Origin: Trichomonas vaginalis G3
Lineage: Eukaryota; Parabasalia; Trichomonadida; Trichomonadidae
Direction: 5' to 3'
DNA: 64,000 nucleotides
NCBI RefSeq assembly: GCF_026262505.1
Contig: NC_067206.1
Coordinates: 2,356,001-2,420,000 of the forward strand
Both the position numbers and the translations under genes were made by a program. Shown piece by piece: positions 51,988 to 62,850 of the stretch; the first letter of the stretch is position 1; each line of letters opens with the position of its first letter. The notes beneath the pieces were generated by a model, which did no database searches, was not told the origin of the DNA, and saw only the letters and a list, made by a program, of their open reading frames with translations.

Positions 51988-52444
51988 TCAGTAAGGAAAC
52001 GCAGGAGTTTTACGATTTATTTGAGGAGTAGGTTCTGGTTTAAATGTTGGAGTCGGTTTAGGAGTTGACTTTTGAACAGGAGTTTGTACTTCCATAGGTT
52101 CAGGAGTCATTGAAGGTTTTGCTTGTGAAGGCGTGGTTTTGGCGAAGGGTTGGAGTTTGTTTAACTTCAGCTACTTCAGTATTATTTACAACATTTGCTT
52201 TATTTCTTTTCAACATCATAACTGCTCCTGCTGTAGCTAGCAAACCTAGTGGGAGACCATATCTTATATAAGGACTTGACCAAATGCTATTTTTGACAGG
52301 AGCTGGTGGAACACCTAACCTTGGTGAGACTGCTCTTTGCCATTGTGCAGCTCGTAAGAAATATTCAATAGGTGCTCCATAATCGTTTGGTAAAGTTTGT
52401 TTCATAGATGGTGAAGGTTCACGAGAGCTTGATGAAGAACTCAT
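51988..52444 (-). pseudogene. membrane protein with Pro-rich tail, copy 2
   Basis: The counterpart of 34846-35286 with the same Ser-rich start and membrane segment. The Pro/Thr tail is disturbed, about one break. Confidence 0.6.
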
Positions 52445-52474
52445 TTATAAGCTTTAAAAATAAACGTTCATCCT

Positions 52475-54044
52475 TTATTCCTCACTGTCGTCCGTAGCTA
52501 AGTTATAGTCATCTAATCTTATTATGGGGATGCCTGACGCACCTGAATGGCAAAGCAACAATCCCTCATAAATCCAATAAGTGGCTTTGGTACATTTTCA
52601 GTTGCTAGTTCAATAGGTCCTTTAACAGACAATTTGTATGTTATTGGAGCAGTAGATGTTTGACCTTGCTGGAAGCAAAAGTCCACTTCTGTTGGAAAAC
52701 CACATAAGAAATGTGTGTTGTCATAGCTATCCCATTTATGTTCCACACTACCATCATCCACCAATGACCTCATAACATCTTCATTAAATCCTATCATATC
52801 ATTGTTTGTATTGCAGGCGTTCGCAACCATTTCATAAAATACAGGTCCATATGATTTTTCAGGTTCTGCAGGCATATTTCCATAAGCTCCCATGGAAAGC
52901 TGAAGATATTTAAACTTAGGGTTCTCAAAATTAACATAATAGTTGTCTTTCTTTCTAAATAGTGCCCAAATACTTTTAACATTAATAGGCGTATAAGCTG
53001 CTGTAAATGTTGCACTTGAACTATCTGTATTCTTTGAGAATGAACCGTCCATAGGAATCCAATCCATAACTTTAACAGGAAAACATAAAGCCTCGTTTGT
53101 ATAATGTTCTACAAGTTCTGTATAAATGTTAGGGTCTAAAGAGAATGACTTTGGATGAATGAAACATTCATTAAAATCCATCTTTGTTCGAAATAGTTGC
53201 TGGGTTACAGTTGTAATAGTAACTGTTCCACTAGCTTCTACTGCCTTCGTTATCATAGTGAATGGTTCATTCCATGGAACAAATTTATTTGTCGGTGGAT
53301 TTGAATCTGAAGCAAATGCAACTTTAAGAGTTGGATTGAAAGCAATGATATCATTTACAGATATAGATGTGCATTGTAAGGCGTCGCTACTGAACTTTAC
53401 TTTAAGCTGAATGTTTCCTGCAAAAGCTGGAATAAATCGAATAGCTTCTAATGGAAGGAATCTTCTAACAGGAATTCTTAAACGAAGCTTAAAATCAAAT
53501 GATTTTCCTGCTGTAATTGGACCACTAACAATTTGTCCTGTTCTGCATGTTCCCGAATGACTCCATACATCTTCATGTCGAGTCTTTGAGAAAACATCTA
53601 CTTTCTTTATTTGTTCGGTAGTTTGTGAGTTTGAAGTTATATATGCTTCTTCTCTTGCGTTGTCTTGAGAATATACGATACGACCATTTGCAAGGATTTG
53701 ATATCCAGCAACTGCATAGAAAGCGTCATCGAAACCAATCCAAAATCCTGGTGGGTTTGTTTTATTGGAACCTGAACCAATTTCTTTATCTACAATAAAT
53801 TGACCTTCCATTTTATACGTAATGAATGTATTGTAAAGGTCCAACATATTTTCACCAGGAGGTGAGAGATTGAATGTTACCCATGTGTTATCTTTAGCAG
53901 TTCCAGGTTGTGATGGAATCTTTGCGTCAGAATATTTTCTATTAGTGTCACCAATTTGAACTGCATTGTCTATGATATCGAAATATGAGCGAATCTGATG
54001 AATATGCTCTGCTGGAGTAAATTCGTTTACTGTTCGTTCTGCAT
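52475..54044 (-). pseudogene. major capsid protein (double jelly roll), family 2
   Basis: Most of the gene is one open frame of over 440 residues. Segments include FWIGFDDAFYAVAGYQIL, LRLRIPVRRFLPLEAIRFIP, FAGNIQLKVKFSSD, MDWIPMDGSFSKN and FLCGFPTEVDFCFQQG. It aligns in order with the family 1 capsid protein but with low identity, so the two families diverged long ago. It builds the icosahedral shell in known relatives. About two breaks, near the two ends. Confidence 0.8.
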
Positions 54045-54071
54045 GTATTTACTTCAGATAAAAATATCTAT

Positions 54072-54505
54072 TTACTTCATTATTCTCACTCTTCTTCTTG
54101 GCATTCGTGGTGGAAGTTGTTTCTTGACATTTTCAATGAACTGTACATTCTCTTTTGTCTCAACTTCTTTCACTGGCGGGTCAGGTTCTTTGACTCGGTT
54201 TGTTTTTCAATGAAATTCACGAACTTTGCAATAAGCTCTTGGTTCGTTATTGAAAGTACATCTGGCTTCTTTTCTTCTGGTTCTATTGACTTTTCAGTTT
54301 GAATAGAAGGTTTTATATGGGCTTCGTGGACTTCACCCTTGCCATACACCTTAATGTTGTCGCTTTCTGCATTCGCTAATGGAACCTTTCTTTTTCTTAC
54401 GTATATTTTACCATCTTTACTCTGACTTACGTAATAGAAAGGATGTTGTATTCCTCTTGCGTCATTTAATATAATAGACTCTCGCTCTGATTTTGACAAG
54501 CTCAT
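54072..54505 (-). pseudogene. basic/charged protein, unknown, broken
   Basis: It begins MSLSKSERESIILNDARGIQ, with a beta-rich segment (HPFYYVSQSKDGKIYVRKRK) and an acidic middle. A separate C-terminal piece is very basic (PPRMPRRRVRIMK). Possibly a core or DNA-associated protein; it resembles the layout of 9495-10077. About one break. Confidence 0.5.
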
Positions 54506-54550
54506 TTTACATCGGTTAAAGTTTTAATTTTGTTTTTTATCTGCAGTCAA

Positions 54551-54807
54551 ATGACTCAGACAAGCCCTACGGACAAGACCCAAGGGGTCATAGATGTTGA
54601 AGCATTGAAGAAAGAAATTCGTGAGCAAATTTTATCCGAACTGAAGGAACAAAAACAAGAACAAAAGCCAGAGAGACCAAAGAGAAAACTTAGTGAAAAA
54701 CAACTTGCTGCATTAGCTGCTGGAAGACAAAAGAACCCACTGCTGGCGAAAAAGCTAGAGAAGAAGCTGAAGCAAAAGCTAAAGAAGCTGAAGCAAAGAA
54801 AGAGTAA
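54551..54807 (+). pseudogene. small coiled-coil, basic protein
   Basis: It starts MTQTSPTDKTQGVIDVEALK at an ATG preceded by TTTTTTATCTGCAGTCAA. It is helical and Lys/Glu/Gln-rich, with the segment LAALAAGRQKNP and a repetitive Lys/Glu/Ala end. It lies 45 bp from the divergent gene at 54505. About one break near its end. Not recognised. Confidence 0.45.
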
Positions 54808-54831
54808 ATGGTTTATTTTTATCCGAATTAA

Positions 54832-55689
54832 ATGTATAGACAAATACCTTTATCTGTTGCGTTCAGTAGTGAAAACCCTGACGTCAAAATAAAGGGGAAC
54901 AGAGTAACGTTTAAGTTTCCAACAGACTGGATTGTGAACATAAATGAAGAGAAGTACATTGGCATAACATCTATGTATATAACACGTGCTTTCAGAAAGG
55001 TTGACTTTATACTTCAAGTCGAGATAGAAAATGACGAACAGTCTTTAAGCGCCCAAAACATTCACATATACAAATACTTTAAAGACGATACAACATTGCA
55101 ACAATGTATGATTTCATTTAATGAGATGTTCGAGAAAAAGTTCAACATTGAAGTACAAACTTTACAGCCTTTACGTGAGTTTCTTGCACAACTGAAAGAA
55201 GAAGGTAGTCAGCCACAACTTATAGACTTTCATTATGAATTTAATGAAAATGAAGATGGAACACATGACTGTCAGTTTGTTGTATTCTCACCATTCAATG
55301 AAGTCGCTAAAGAGAAAGAAAATCCATTACGTATAAGATTTCAAATCTCTGAACCAAGTGATGATTTCAAGAATGTTTTCAATTATGATGCAATGCTTCC
55401 GAGGAAAAATGAATTTTCAAAGATTGTAACACCTGGCATTTGGGATAGAAAGCAAGCTATATTATATTCAAACTTAAGTAAGGGAGTTGAAAATGAGTTC
55501 ATTGGTCATACAAGAACTTCACCACTTCCTAACCCTAAATACTATAAATTAACTGGCTTCAATCGTGAGTTTTGGATAGACATGTTCTCCACTCATGACC
55601 ATAACTGCCCAGTGTTCTTACCTCCAGACCATAAGGACTGTCTCTACATTGAAGCACAACTCTTAAACTCTACCATCGCAGTATTGTAA
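54832..55689 (+). CDS. penton-like minor capsid protein (285 aa), family 2
   Basis: A clean frame with the leader TATTTTTATCCGAATTAA. Beta-rich throughout: VTFKFPTDWIVNINEEKYIG, AFRKVDFILQVEIE, then CQFVVFSPFNE and IEAQLLNSTIAVL at the end. Length and beta pattern fit the single-jelly-roll penton protein of Polintons, which closes the five-fold vertices. The family 1 region 5841-6687 aligns with it. The assignment rests on pattern, length and context, not on a catalytic motif. Confidence 0.6.
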   Translation: MYRQIPLSVAFSSENPDVKIKGNRVTFKFPTDWIVNINEEKYIGITSMYITRAFRKVDFILQVEIENDEQSLSAQNIHIYKYFKDDTTLQQCMISFNEMFEKKFNIEVQTLQPLREFLAQLKEEGSQPQLIDFHYEFNENEDGTHDCQFVVFSPFNEVAKEKENPLRIRFQISEPSDDFKNVFNYDAMLPRKNEFSKIVTPGIWDRKQAILYSNLSKGVENEFIGHTRTSPLPNPKYYKLTGFNREFWIDMFSTHDHNCPVFLPPDHKDCLYIEAQLLNSTIAVL

Positions 55690-55699
55690 ATGACCACAT

Positions 55700-55740
55700 G
55701 GGCTTCGCCCTTGCCGCTAGCGGCTTATTTTTATCATGAA
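55700..55740. terminator. paired GC-rich hairpins after the penton-like gene
   Basis: GGGC-TTC-GCCC is followed at once by GCCGC-TA-GCGGC and TTATTTTTAT. They stand out in AT-rich DNA between the penton-like gene and the convergent polymerase gene. They could end transcripts from either side. A related pair lies at about 59356-59387 inside another gene. Confidence 0.4.
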
Positions 55741-55811
55741 TGGTCTCACTGCTGACAAAAATAAATGACCTCATTATTTTTCTCATTCATGACCTCAGAA
55801 CTTAAGCTTTC

Positions 55812-58800
55812 TTATGAATGAAGTCTTAGTCTGAATAGAAAAGTTAAACTTTTCAGCAAAGCAAGGTTGACAGACTTACATAAGTCGAATGCAATCTCTT
55901 GACCGTCATAAAGTGCTTTATATAACTTCATAACACTGAACTCAGAGTCTTTGTCAAATTTTCCTTGCGGAACCATTAAACCTTTATCTTCATCATAGAA
56001 ACACTGAACAGAGTCAGGAAACATTTCATTAGCGGTTAAAGCAATAACATCTTGCTTCACGCCTTTCATTCTGCAGTGAAATGCAACTTCATTTAAATCA
56101 TTCGTGAGTAAGTCTATGTAAGTCTTCTTTCCACAAAATATTGACTTGTATGCTAAACTTTGTTTATCTTTTGTGATTTCTGCAAAGTCGCTATGAAATT
56201 GACCAAGGTTTTTACCAATGAGAACTCTTCCATAACGTTTCTCAAACTCTTCAGCTAAACGAGGGATATCTTCATTGTAGAGATGCATACTGTCCGTATC
56301 GCTATAAAAGATGTCCATTCCTAAGTCCTCAGCAGTACAGAATACTTCACACATTATTCTCTTCGACATAGACAGAATGTTAACACCAAGTGGACAGAAG
56401 TTAAAGTGTCTGCAAATGCTTTTCGTTAGCTTGAAAATAGTTTTATCTGAACCATCCAAACCTTCGAACTTCACTATATGGTTGTAGTTTCTGATGGCAT
56501 ATCTTATAGCATCTTTGTCATTTACTATGGTTATTTTTGACTCAATAGGAGATAGAATAGTTTTGCCATAAATACTGTTCAGAATGAGCTTTATATTTTC
56601 TTGCAAAGGATTTCCTTCTTCTTATACTTTAACCTTAACTCAAACATTCTTTACTTCATCTCTTATTCTAATATCTCTGTTTCCATCGTAATAGTATCCT
56701 TGCAACACTTCACATTTGACACCTTGATATTTTATGAGGTCTTGTAATGTTATATGGTCAACATACATTAAACACAGTGTTTTGAACTTCTGGGAACGTT
56801 AAGTTCTGGATTTAGTTCAGGGTCACAAACTATTAAAGGAAGTGTCTATGTATTCCAATCTCTGTTATCTTAATGAGAACAAAGAAGCCAGACACAAACT
56901 TTCACCAATGGGTTCCTTTTGGTCGTCATCGAATAAATGTTTCATGAGATACTCTGTGCTTACATTTCTTTCTTCAATACTTTCGGTATACCTTCTAAAG
57001 TATAAAGTCTTGCTATAGCTGATGGATATAAAAACAGCGTCGAAGTCAGCAATGAGTTTCTTTCGCTCTTTTGTTTCATGTTATCTGACAGCATACATCT
57101 TCCACCTTGAATACAGCGTGAATAATTCTCTTGGTTTATTGAGAGGTCATATAAATTTCATTCGGGAAGTACACTCTGTTCTCAAACAATTTGTTAGCAA
57201 TTGAACAAACTAACGTAGTCATAAACGTTTAAATCAAATTCTTTCAATATGTCATTGCGGAACTTAACAAAACCTTCTCTTAAAATTCTTACATCTTGTT
57301 TGCAATAAAATGTGCTATACTTTTCTAAGTCGAAGTGGTTCTCATCTATTCTGCAACTTTGATGGAATCGATGTTCTTCATGAATGTTTCAACATCTTTG
57401 ACAAACTTACATGCTTCAGAAATGACACCAGTTCTGTTGTCATTTGCTAACAAATTGCTGTAGTAGTTGTATGGAAATACTTCTTTCGGTCCTGTTTGTA
57501 AGTTAAACATAGCAGGAAATAGTTTAAGTTTCTTATTTATAACACTGTAAGAGTCTTTTATAATAATTGCCCTTCCTTTATATAAGCCAGTTATTTGCAT
57601 TGTTCGTGAACCTTTAATGATGGGAGTTCCTTTCACTTCTGTCATGTGTCTTAAGATGAAGTTTATGTCATAACTGAGGTTATGTGAAATATACTAAACT
57701 CTTGTCAGGGAGTCTTCCAAAAATTCTGTTGCACAGTTTCTGACCCCATATGCTTTCACTCACTGAACCATCTTCACTGTCATAACATATGTTAAAAGCT
57801 TTATGAAAGCCATCGTACTGCACTCAAAGTCAGCAAAGAAAACGTGCTCAGGAATGAACTTGCACTTATTTTTTTTACTTCTTTTGACTCGGCTTTCTTC
57901 TTCAGTTGTACACAATACTTTGGAGCATATGTCAAATCTTTAAATGGTGCAAGGTTCTGTTTATATAAGTCAGTCGTATATGTGAAAAGTTCTCCATAAG
58001 AAATAGGTTCGAAATATTTGCACTCCCACAATGTTTTCATAACATCCCATAACGGTGTTGTTCTATCATAACGAACTACATATTTATCTTCTCTCTTTGT
58101 ATAAATCTTCATTTGTTTCTCAATGTTCATTCCACCACACTCCTTCAAGATTTCTATATAGTTGCGAATGAAATATGTTGTCATTGGTAATCTTTCATTT
58201 AGCATGTAGTGGTCTTCAACAAGAAGTAAGTCAATAGTTCTAACAGTTTCACATTCTTTTGGTATGTATCTCTTTATTTCATTATGTCTTGAGTCATTGA
58301 AGTAACCAATGGTAACATTAAATGCTATACCTGTTGCGTCAGAAATTTCTTGTACTTTACTTTGAGGAAAGTCTCTAACACGAATGACTTCTCTCATGTG
58401 GTCAATAGTTTCTTCATCTACTCCAGCCTGAATGCAAGCATAAACGAAACAATTGTCTTCTGTCATAAGTGTTGCAGTTCTTTTGTTCAGTTCATTGAAG
58501 ATTTGGTAGCGTTCAAGATTTATAGGTAATGTGCAAAGATACTTCCAGAACTGACCGCTTCTCTTCTTATAAAACTTCTTTTCACATTATCTTTCCAAAA
58601 GCTTTCTATAAGTGCTGGGTTTCCTGTTTGCTTAAGAGCTTCCAAAATGGCTTTCTGGTCATTTGTCAGTGTGCTTTCATCTCTATAGGGTCTCTTTTTT
58701 GGTTTGCCTTTCTTTACATCTGACATCGTTAAGCCTTCATATTCTGTTAAATCATACATCTTTATTTCAGTAAGATTCTTTATGTTTGTCAAGAAGAAGT

Positions 58801-59550
58801 CATAGTGCATTTCAACAATACCTGCAGCATTTGCTTCTATCTCTGATATAAAGTTCTCCTTCAAGAGCTGATGTAGTAATGTTCCAATATTATTGAGGTT
58901 TAACGTAGAACATTCATACTTTCCACCAAGTTTATAACATACCATCCATCTCTGTTGTGAGTTTATTTTAATTTTCTCTAAGAGTCTCATGAAAACCTTA
59001 CCGAAATGTTTGTGTAAGTAGTCTCTGTTTGGTTCATCTAAAGCTTCGATGTTAAAGTCAATGAGTCTATTGCCTGACTTCACATTCTCTTCCTATTCTC
59101 TTCATCTTTCTTTAACCATCTCTCACCTTCTTTTGGTTTGTCGTCAATGGAACGAATGACATCGTTAGCTTTGCGAACTTGTTCTATAGCGCTCTTAAAC
59201 ATCTCTCTTCTCTGTTGTTTCAGTGTGTCGTCTCTTCTTCTTGTTTCACCAACGTTTGCATTTGTTATGTCAAACATTTCTCTTCTTACTTCATGAGGTA
59301 CTGAACGTCTATGATATAAGTCAATAGCAATGTCATTTAAAGGAAATGCTCTTGCATGGACTTCGTCCTCGCCTCGTTGCGGCTTTATGAACTCATGAAT
59401 TCTATCATAAGTTATTTCACCATTATAGTCTTTAATGAAGTCAGCGAGTGCTTTTTTGTTTGTTGCGTAATGTTTTGCTACTTCTATGTTAGCTTCTGTA
59501 AGAAGTTGTTTTATTTCCGAGTGTTCTAACTTAGACAACTTCCGATACAT
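55812..59550 (-). pseudogene. DNA polymerase B with N-terminal extension, family 2, broken
   Basis: About 3.7 kb. The last part has motif B KLILNSIYGK and motif C YSDTDSMHLY, typical of protein-primed-type DNA polymerase B. Upstream are TEDNCFVYACIQAGVDEETI and an N-terminal helical region opening MYRKLSKLEHSEIKQLL. The N-terminal part could be a separate domain such as a terminal protein, or a separate gene (59080-59550). Transcribed from the ATG at 59550 with leader TTTTTTTTATTTCCTACTAAAG. Broken (about five breaks). Confidence 0.8.
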
Positions 59551-59642
59551 CTTTAGTAGGAAATAAAAAAAATATTTTTTGAAAAAATTAGATTAGATTT
59601 TTTTAAAGTTATTTTTCAAAATAATTTAATATTTTTATTTTA

Positions 59643-60207
59643 ATGAAACACATGCAAGATTGCAAGTTCTTTTCATACAATGCTCTCGCTACTGCCATCA
59701 AGAATGAGTTCAATAATGCTTCAAATGTTAATGTTATCTTTAACAAGAAGTTTGTGAAAGAATCTAAGTTTGGTCAGTATGTCAGACCATTAGCTATCGT
59801 CATTGACCGCAAACGTTATACTTCACAAGAGTTAGCAGTAGTTTTGAAACAAAAGAGTTTCTTCGTGAATGTCAAAGATACTCATTATACTGTCATAAAG
59901 AACTCTAATATTGACTTCTTCAGTATTGCTTTTAAATCTTTCCGAACAGAAAGAATATAAGAAGGGTGAAACAAATGTGAAATATTATCCTTCATCTCTG
60001 AAGACAATAACGAACAAAGATGTTATACAGAAATTCTTACCAAAGGTTGAAGAAGCTTCTATTGACATTGACGAAGGAAGTGAAATGGTTGAAGAAATAG
60101 ACCTGAAGCTATTTAAGCAAAAATATATTTTTGGTGAAGAGGTGAGATCTCACCCGTTTTTTCACCTCTTTTTTCACCTCATTCTCTCTTCGTTAATGTT
60201 GTCGTGA
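59643..60207 (+). pseudogene. hypothetical protein, broken
   Basis: It begins MKHMQDCKFFSYNALATAIK, an alpha/beta opening with a basic middle (VKESKFGQYVRPLAIVIDRK), and later an acidic segment (EEASIDIDEGSEMVEEID). The 3' end runs into an intergenic module (60131-60180), so its last codons are uncertain. Divergent from the polymerase gene. About one break. Not recognised. Confidence 0.45.
60131..60180 (+). repeat. Family 2 intergenic module, copy 3
   Basis: GGTGAAGAGGTGAGATCTCACC followed by TTTTTTCACCT repeats (unit shown separately), overlapping the end of the preceding gene. Same architecture as at 34497. Confidence 0.8.
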
Positions 60208-60209
60208 CT

Positions 60210-60368
60210 TTATTCTTCCTCTTTGAAGTTATCGAAATATTCTGTTATTTTTTCCTTCAGTAATGTTAAGTCTTCTTTGAATGTAAGTATTGTGCAACCT
60301 TTGATGTCATAGTGTGTTTGAGGAAGAGTATTTTTGACAATTTCCTTTATTTGTTCATTCGGTGTCAT
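60210..60368 (-). CDS. small protein (52 aa), overlapping the KilA-N gene
   Basis: The open frame MTPNEQIKEIVKNTLPQTHY ... EYFDNFKEEE begins at an ATG that overlaps the stop of the upstream KilA-N-type gene (ATGA). Helical and charged. The overlap suggests translation by re-initiation. Confidence 0.5.
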   Translation of the reverse strand: MTPNEQIKEIVKNTLPQTHYDIKGCTILTFKEDLTLLKEKITEYFDNFKEEE

Positions 60369-61037
60369 TGAATCGGTAAGTTTTCACGATAGAACCAGTT
60401 TCTGTCAGATTTGTAAATCTTAGCTAAGTCGTAAAAGCTCTTGTTGTTTCTTCTGACTAAATGCAACATAACCATATCTTTATCTTCTTCTTTCTCCAAC
60501 TCTTCAGTATATATCATATACCTATAACTCTTTTCCTTTCCTTTTGGTACTGAACGCAGTATTCTTTTCTGTATGCTTTTGTCTTTGGATTCAATGACTT
60601 CATCTTTTGCTTGAAGTTTCTTTTCCATCTCTCCACGTTCTGCTTTATATAGTTCATCTAACATCATGAAAATATAACAAGCATAACGAGGTGAAGCCCA
60701 CATTGCTACAGCGTTTACTAAAAGTCTATGAACATAATAACCTTTCAAACCAGGAGCCAAATTCTTGCGATTTTCATACGGAATCTCTTCTCTCGGTTTT
60801 CCGAGGGAAGCAATCATATGAGGAAATTCTTCTAAAAGTTCTTTTGTCTGTTGGTTTTCAAACCAATGATATGCTTGCTTTGTAGAACGAAGAGCATTCA
60901 TTATACTTTGCATTTGGTACATGTCATCTTTGACTGAACGAATGAGACGTAACTGTTTGTTATACTGTATGTACTCGTATTCTTCATTTATAGCTTCATG
61001 GACTATAACTGTTGTTGTGTTCTTCTGATGTTGTCAT
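60365..61037 (-). pseudogene. KilA-N/Bro-type DNA-binding protein 1
   Basis: A KilA-N-like domain (SIMNALRSTKQAYHWFENQQ, LLEEFPHMIASLG, then YYVHRLLVNAVAMWASPRYA) is followed by a coiled coil and a C-terminal domain with EKSYRYMIYTEELEKEED. KilA-N proteins of large DNA viruses and phages bind DNA and often act as regulators. Leader shared with the gene at 61428-61733. About one break near its start. Confidence 0.7.
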
Positions 61038-61124
61038 TACTGTCTTTACATACAAAATAAAAAAATAAATAAAAATAAAACTAACTTTTTTTCTGACTTT
61101 CACAAAAGACCAAAAATAAACGCT

Positions 61125-61424
61125 TTACATGTATTTTTCAGCAACTTCGTCAAATAATTTTATAGCTTTATCTATCTCATCTACTTCAAACGTTTCTTTA
61201 CCTTTCGTGGGAGCACCATACATTTTCTCAAAAACTTCAAGCAGTTCTGTTTCAGCAGCTCTCATATCATTAACAAACACAACCTTGACTCTATTGACTG
61301 TACTGTCATATCTTTGAGTTATATTATATGTCCTTCCTATCTTATATCTTTTTGTGTTGAAGTCCTTCGGTTTGAACGATGTAAAGTAAGCCTTCACTGC
61401 AACGTTCCGTATCGAATGAACCAT
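61125..61424 (-). CDS. T5orf172/GIY-YIG-type domain protein (99 aa)
   Basis: An open frame from an ATG. The pattern AYFTSFKPKD...YKIGRTYNITQRYDST, a VVFVNDMRAAETELLEVFEKM helix and an end ETFEVDEIDKAIKLFDEVAE match the T5orf172 domain, a GIY-YIG relative often fused to KilA-N in viruses. Here it directly follows a separate KilA-N gene (61428-61733), three bases downstream, so the pair may be a split version of that fusion, or one gene with a break between. It could be a nuclease. Confidence 0.65.
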   Translation of the reverse strand: MVHSIRNVAVKAYFTSFKPKDFNTKRYKIGRTYNITQRYDSTVNRVKVVFVNDMRAAETELLEVFEKMYGAPTKGKETFEVDEIDKAIKLFDEVAEKYM

Positions 61425-61427
61425 ATG

Positions 61428-61733
61428 TTATGAAGTTATATCCAACACTGGGTCTAACCATAACAAAACTATTGGTATAAGACTTTTGTCTATAAGATAT
61501 GCTCTTGTTCCATGAAATGCTACTGATATCATAAGCTCAGGATTTCTTGTCAAAATTTTCTGAGTTGAAGCATTTCTAACCCAGTCGTTTGTTTTCTTTC
61601 CAGATGGAGATATAATGTCTGACAAAGAATATTTGTTGTATTTCTTTGAGTATCTTACGTTTAAATCACCTATTCTAACCACTTTGGTGTCATTGTCTAT
61701 CTTTCTAACTGTTTCAAACTCAATGTTTGTCAT
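61428..61733 (-). CDS. KilA-N-type DNA-binding protein 2 (101 aa)
   Basis: The open frame is taken from the ATG at 61733 (MTNIEFETVRKIDNDTKVVR); the longer frame uses only a TTG. KilA-N features are RYSKKYNKYSLSDIISPSGK, a central DWVRNASTQKILTR, and the ending LIPIVLLWLDPVLDI, which mirrors the usual hydrophobic W-x-DP end of the domain. Leader identical over nearly 50 bases with that of the other KilA-N gene. Confidence 0.7.
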   Translation of the reverse strand: MTNIEFETVRKIDNDTKVVRIGDLNVRYSKKYNKYSLSDIISPSGKKTNDWVRNASTQKILTRNPELMISVAFHGTRAYLIDKSLIPIVLLWLDPVLDITS

Positions 61734-61840
61734 TACTGTCTTTACATACAAAATAAAAAAATAAATAAAAATAAAATTAGCGTTATTTTTCTAACTAATG
61801 AAATTCATTATTTTTGTGCTGAATTCAATAAAAATAATTT

Positions 61841-61913
61841 TTAGGTGAAGAGGTGAGATCTCACCTTTTTTTTCACCTAATTTTTCACTCTTTTTTCACC
61901 TCTTTTTTCACAA
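61841..61913 (+). repeat. Family 2 intergenic module, copy 4 (extended)
   Basis: TTAGGTGAAGAGGTGAGATC and TCACC complete the palindrome, then four TTTTTCAC-type direct repeats follow, more than in other copies. It lies just beyond the end of the conserved-protein gene. Confidence 0.85.
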
Positions 61914-62850
61914 GCGTTTTACATGAATTGTACGATGTATATTTGAAATCCTAAACAATTTCGTAGCTTCAATTTCTTCTTTTAGTACATCGAATGTTTT
62001 AATCATGCCGAAAGTCTCTTTATATTTCTTCTTGACGTCAGACAGAAGGAAATCTTCTGCAGTTGGATAGTTTTTGTTCAGAAATGTCAACATATCCATT
62101 TTATCTTCTGCTGGCTTTTCTGCTTCTTTCTTTAAGTCTGCATAGTCGTTTCGCATTCTTTCTATCTCTTTGACTGAGTAGTTATATTTTCTTATTGCTG
62201 CTTTACATTTTGAACATTGCGGATTCATTTTTTGCGTTATACATTGAAATAAAACCAGCTAGAACAACTAAGGCGTCAATGGTTTTCTTTAACTCAAAAG
62301 CTGCTGGTTTTAACTGTTCATGCCATACCTTACCTCTTCTATCTTTATCTCTTATTTCCCAAACACATTTTGCAACTAATGAAACAAAGTTATCGTATGT
62401 CTTAAACTCCACCGATTTATATATGTCAGAAATATTTTTATAAACCATGTCGCAATCTTTGTCCATAACTTTATGGTTGCAATGATATCCTAGAAACTCA
62501 TAATTTACTTTACGTATGAATTTCTTTATTTCTACTGAGTCAGTTGGTTTCACTTCTATTTCGTCGAATTCAGGAATAGTTAGTTTTTGCTGTTGGATTT
62601 CAGGCAATTTGGGTAAATGGTCAATAATGTCCTGCATTTCATAAAGATACTGTTCATTTGTTTCATCTTTCGCACTACAGTCTAAATTACTTGTTAAAAG
62701 TTCTTGCTTTATCTTCTGGATTTCTGTTTCAAAAGTATATGAAGAAGGAATAAAGCTTTTCATCTCTACCAACATTGACGTAGGATTCATGACTAGCGAG
62801 TTTGGTGCTGTAGTTGTTTGAATTGTTGTTGTGCCGATTGTTGAAATCAT
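61908..62850 (-). pseudogene. conserved Maverick protein with CxxC pair, family 2 copy
   Basis: Very similar to the 305-residue protein at 16050-16964 over its whole length (for example MLVEMKSFIPSSYTFET, IPEFDEIEV, NPQCSKCKAAIRKYNYSVKE, HVKRL at the end). About one break. The leader shares about 36 bases with those of the two KilA-N genes. Function unknown. Confidence 0.7.
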
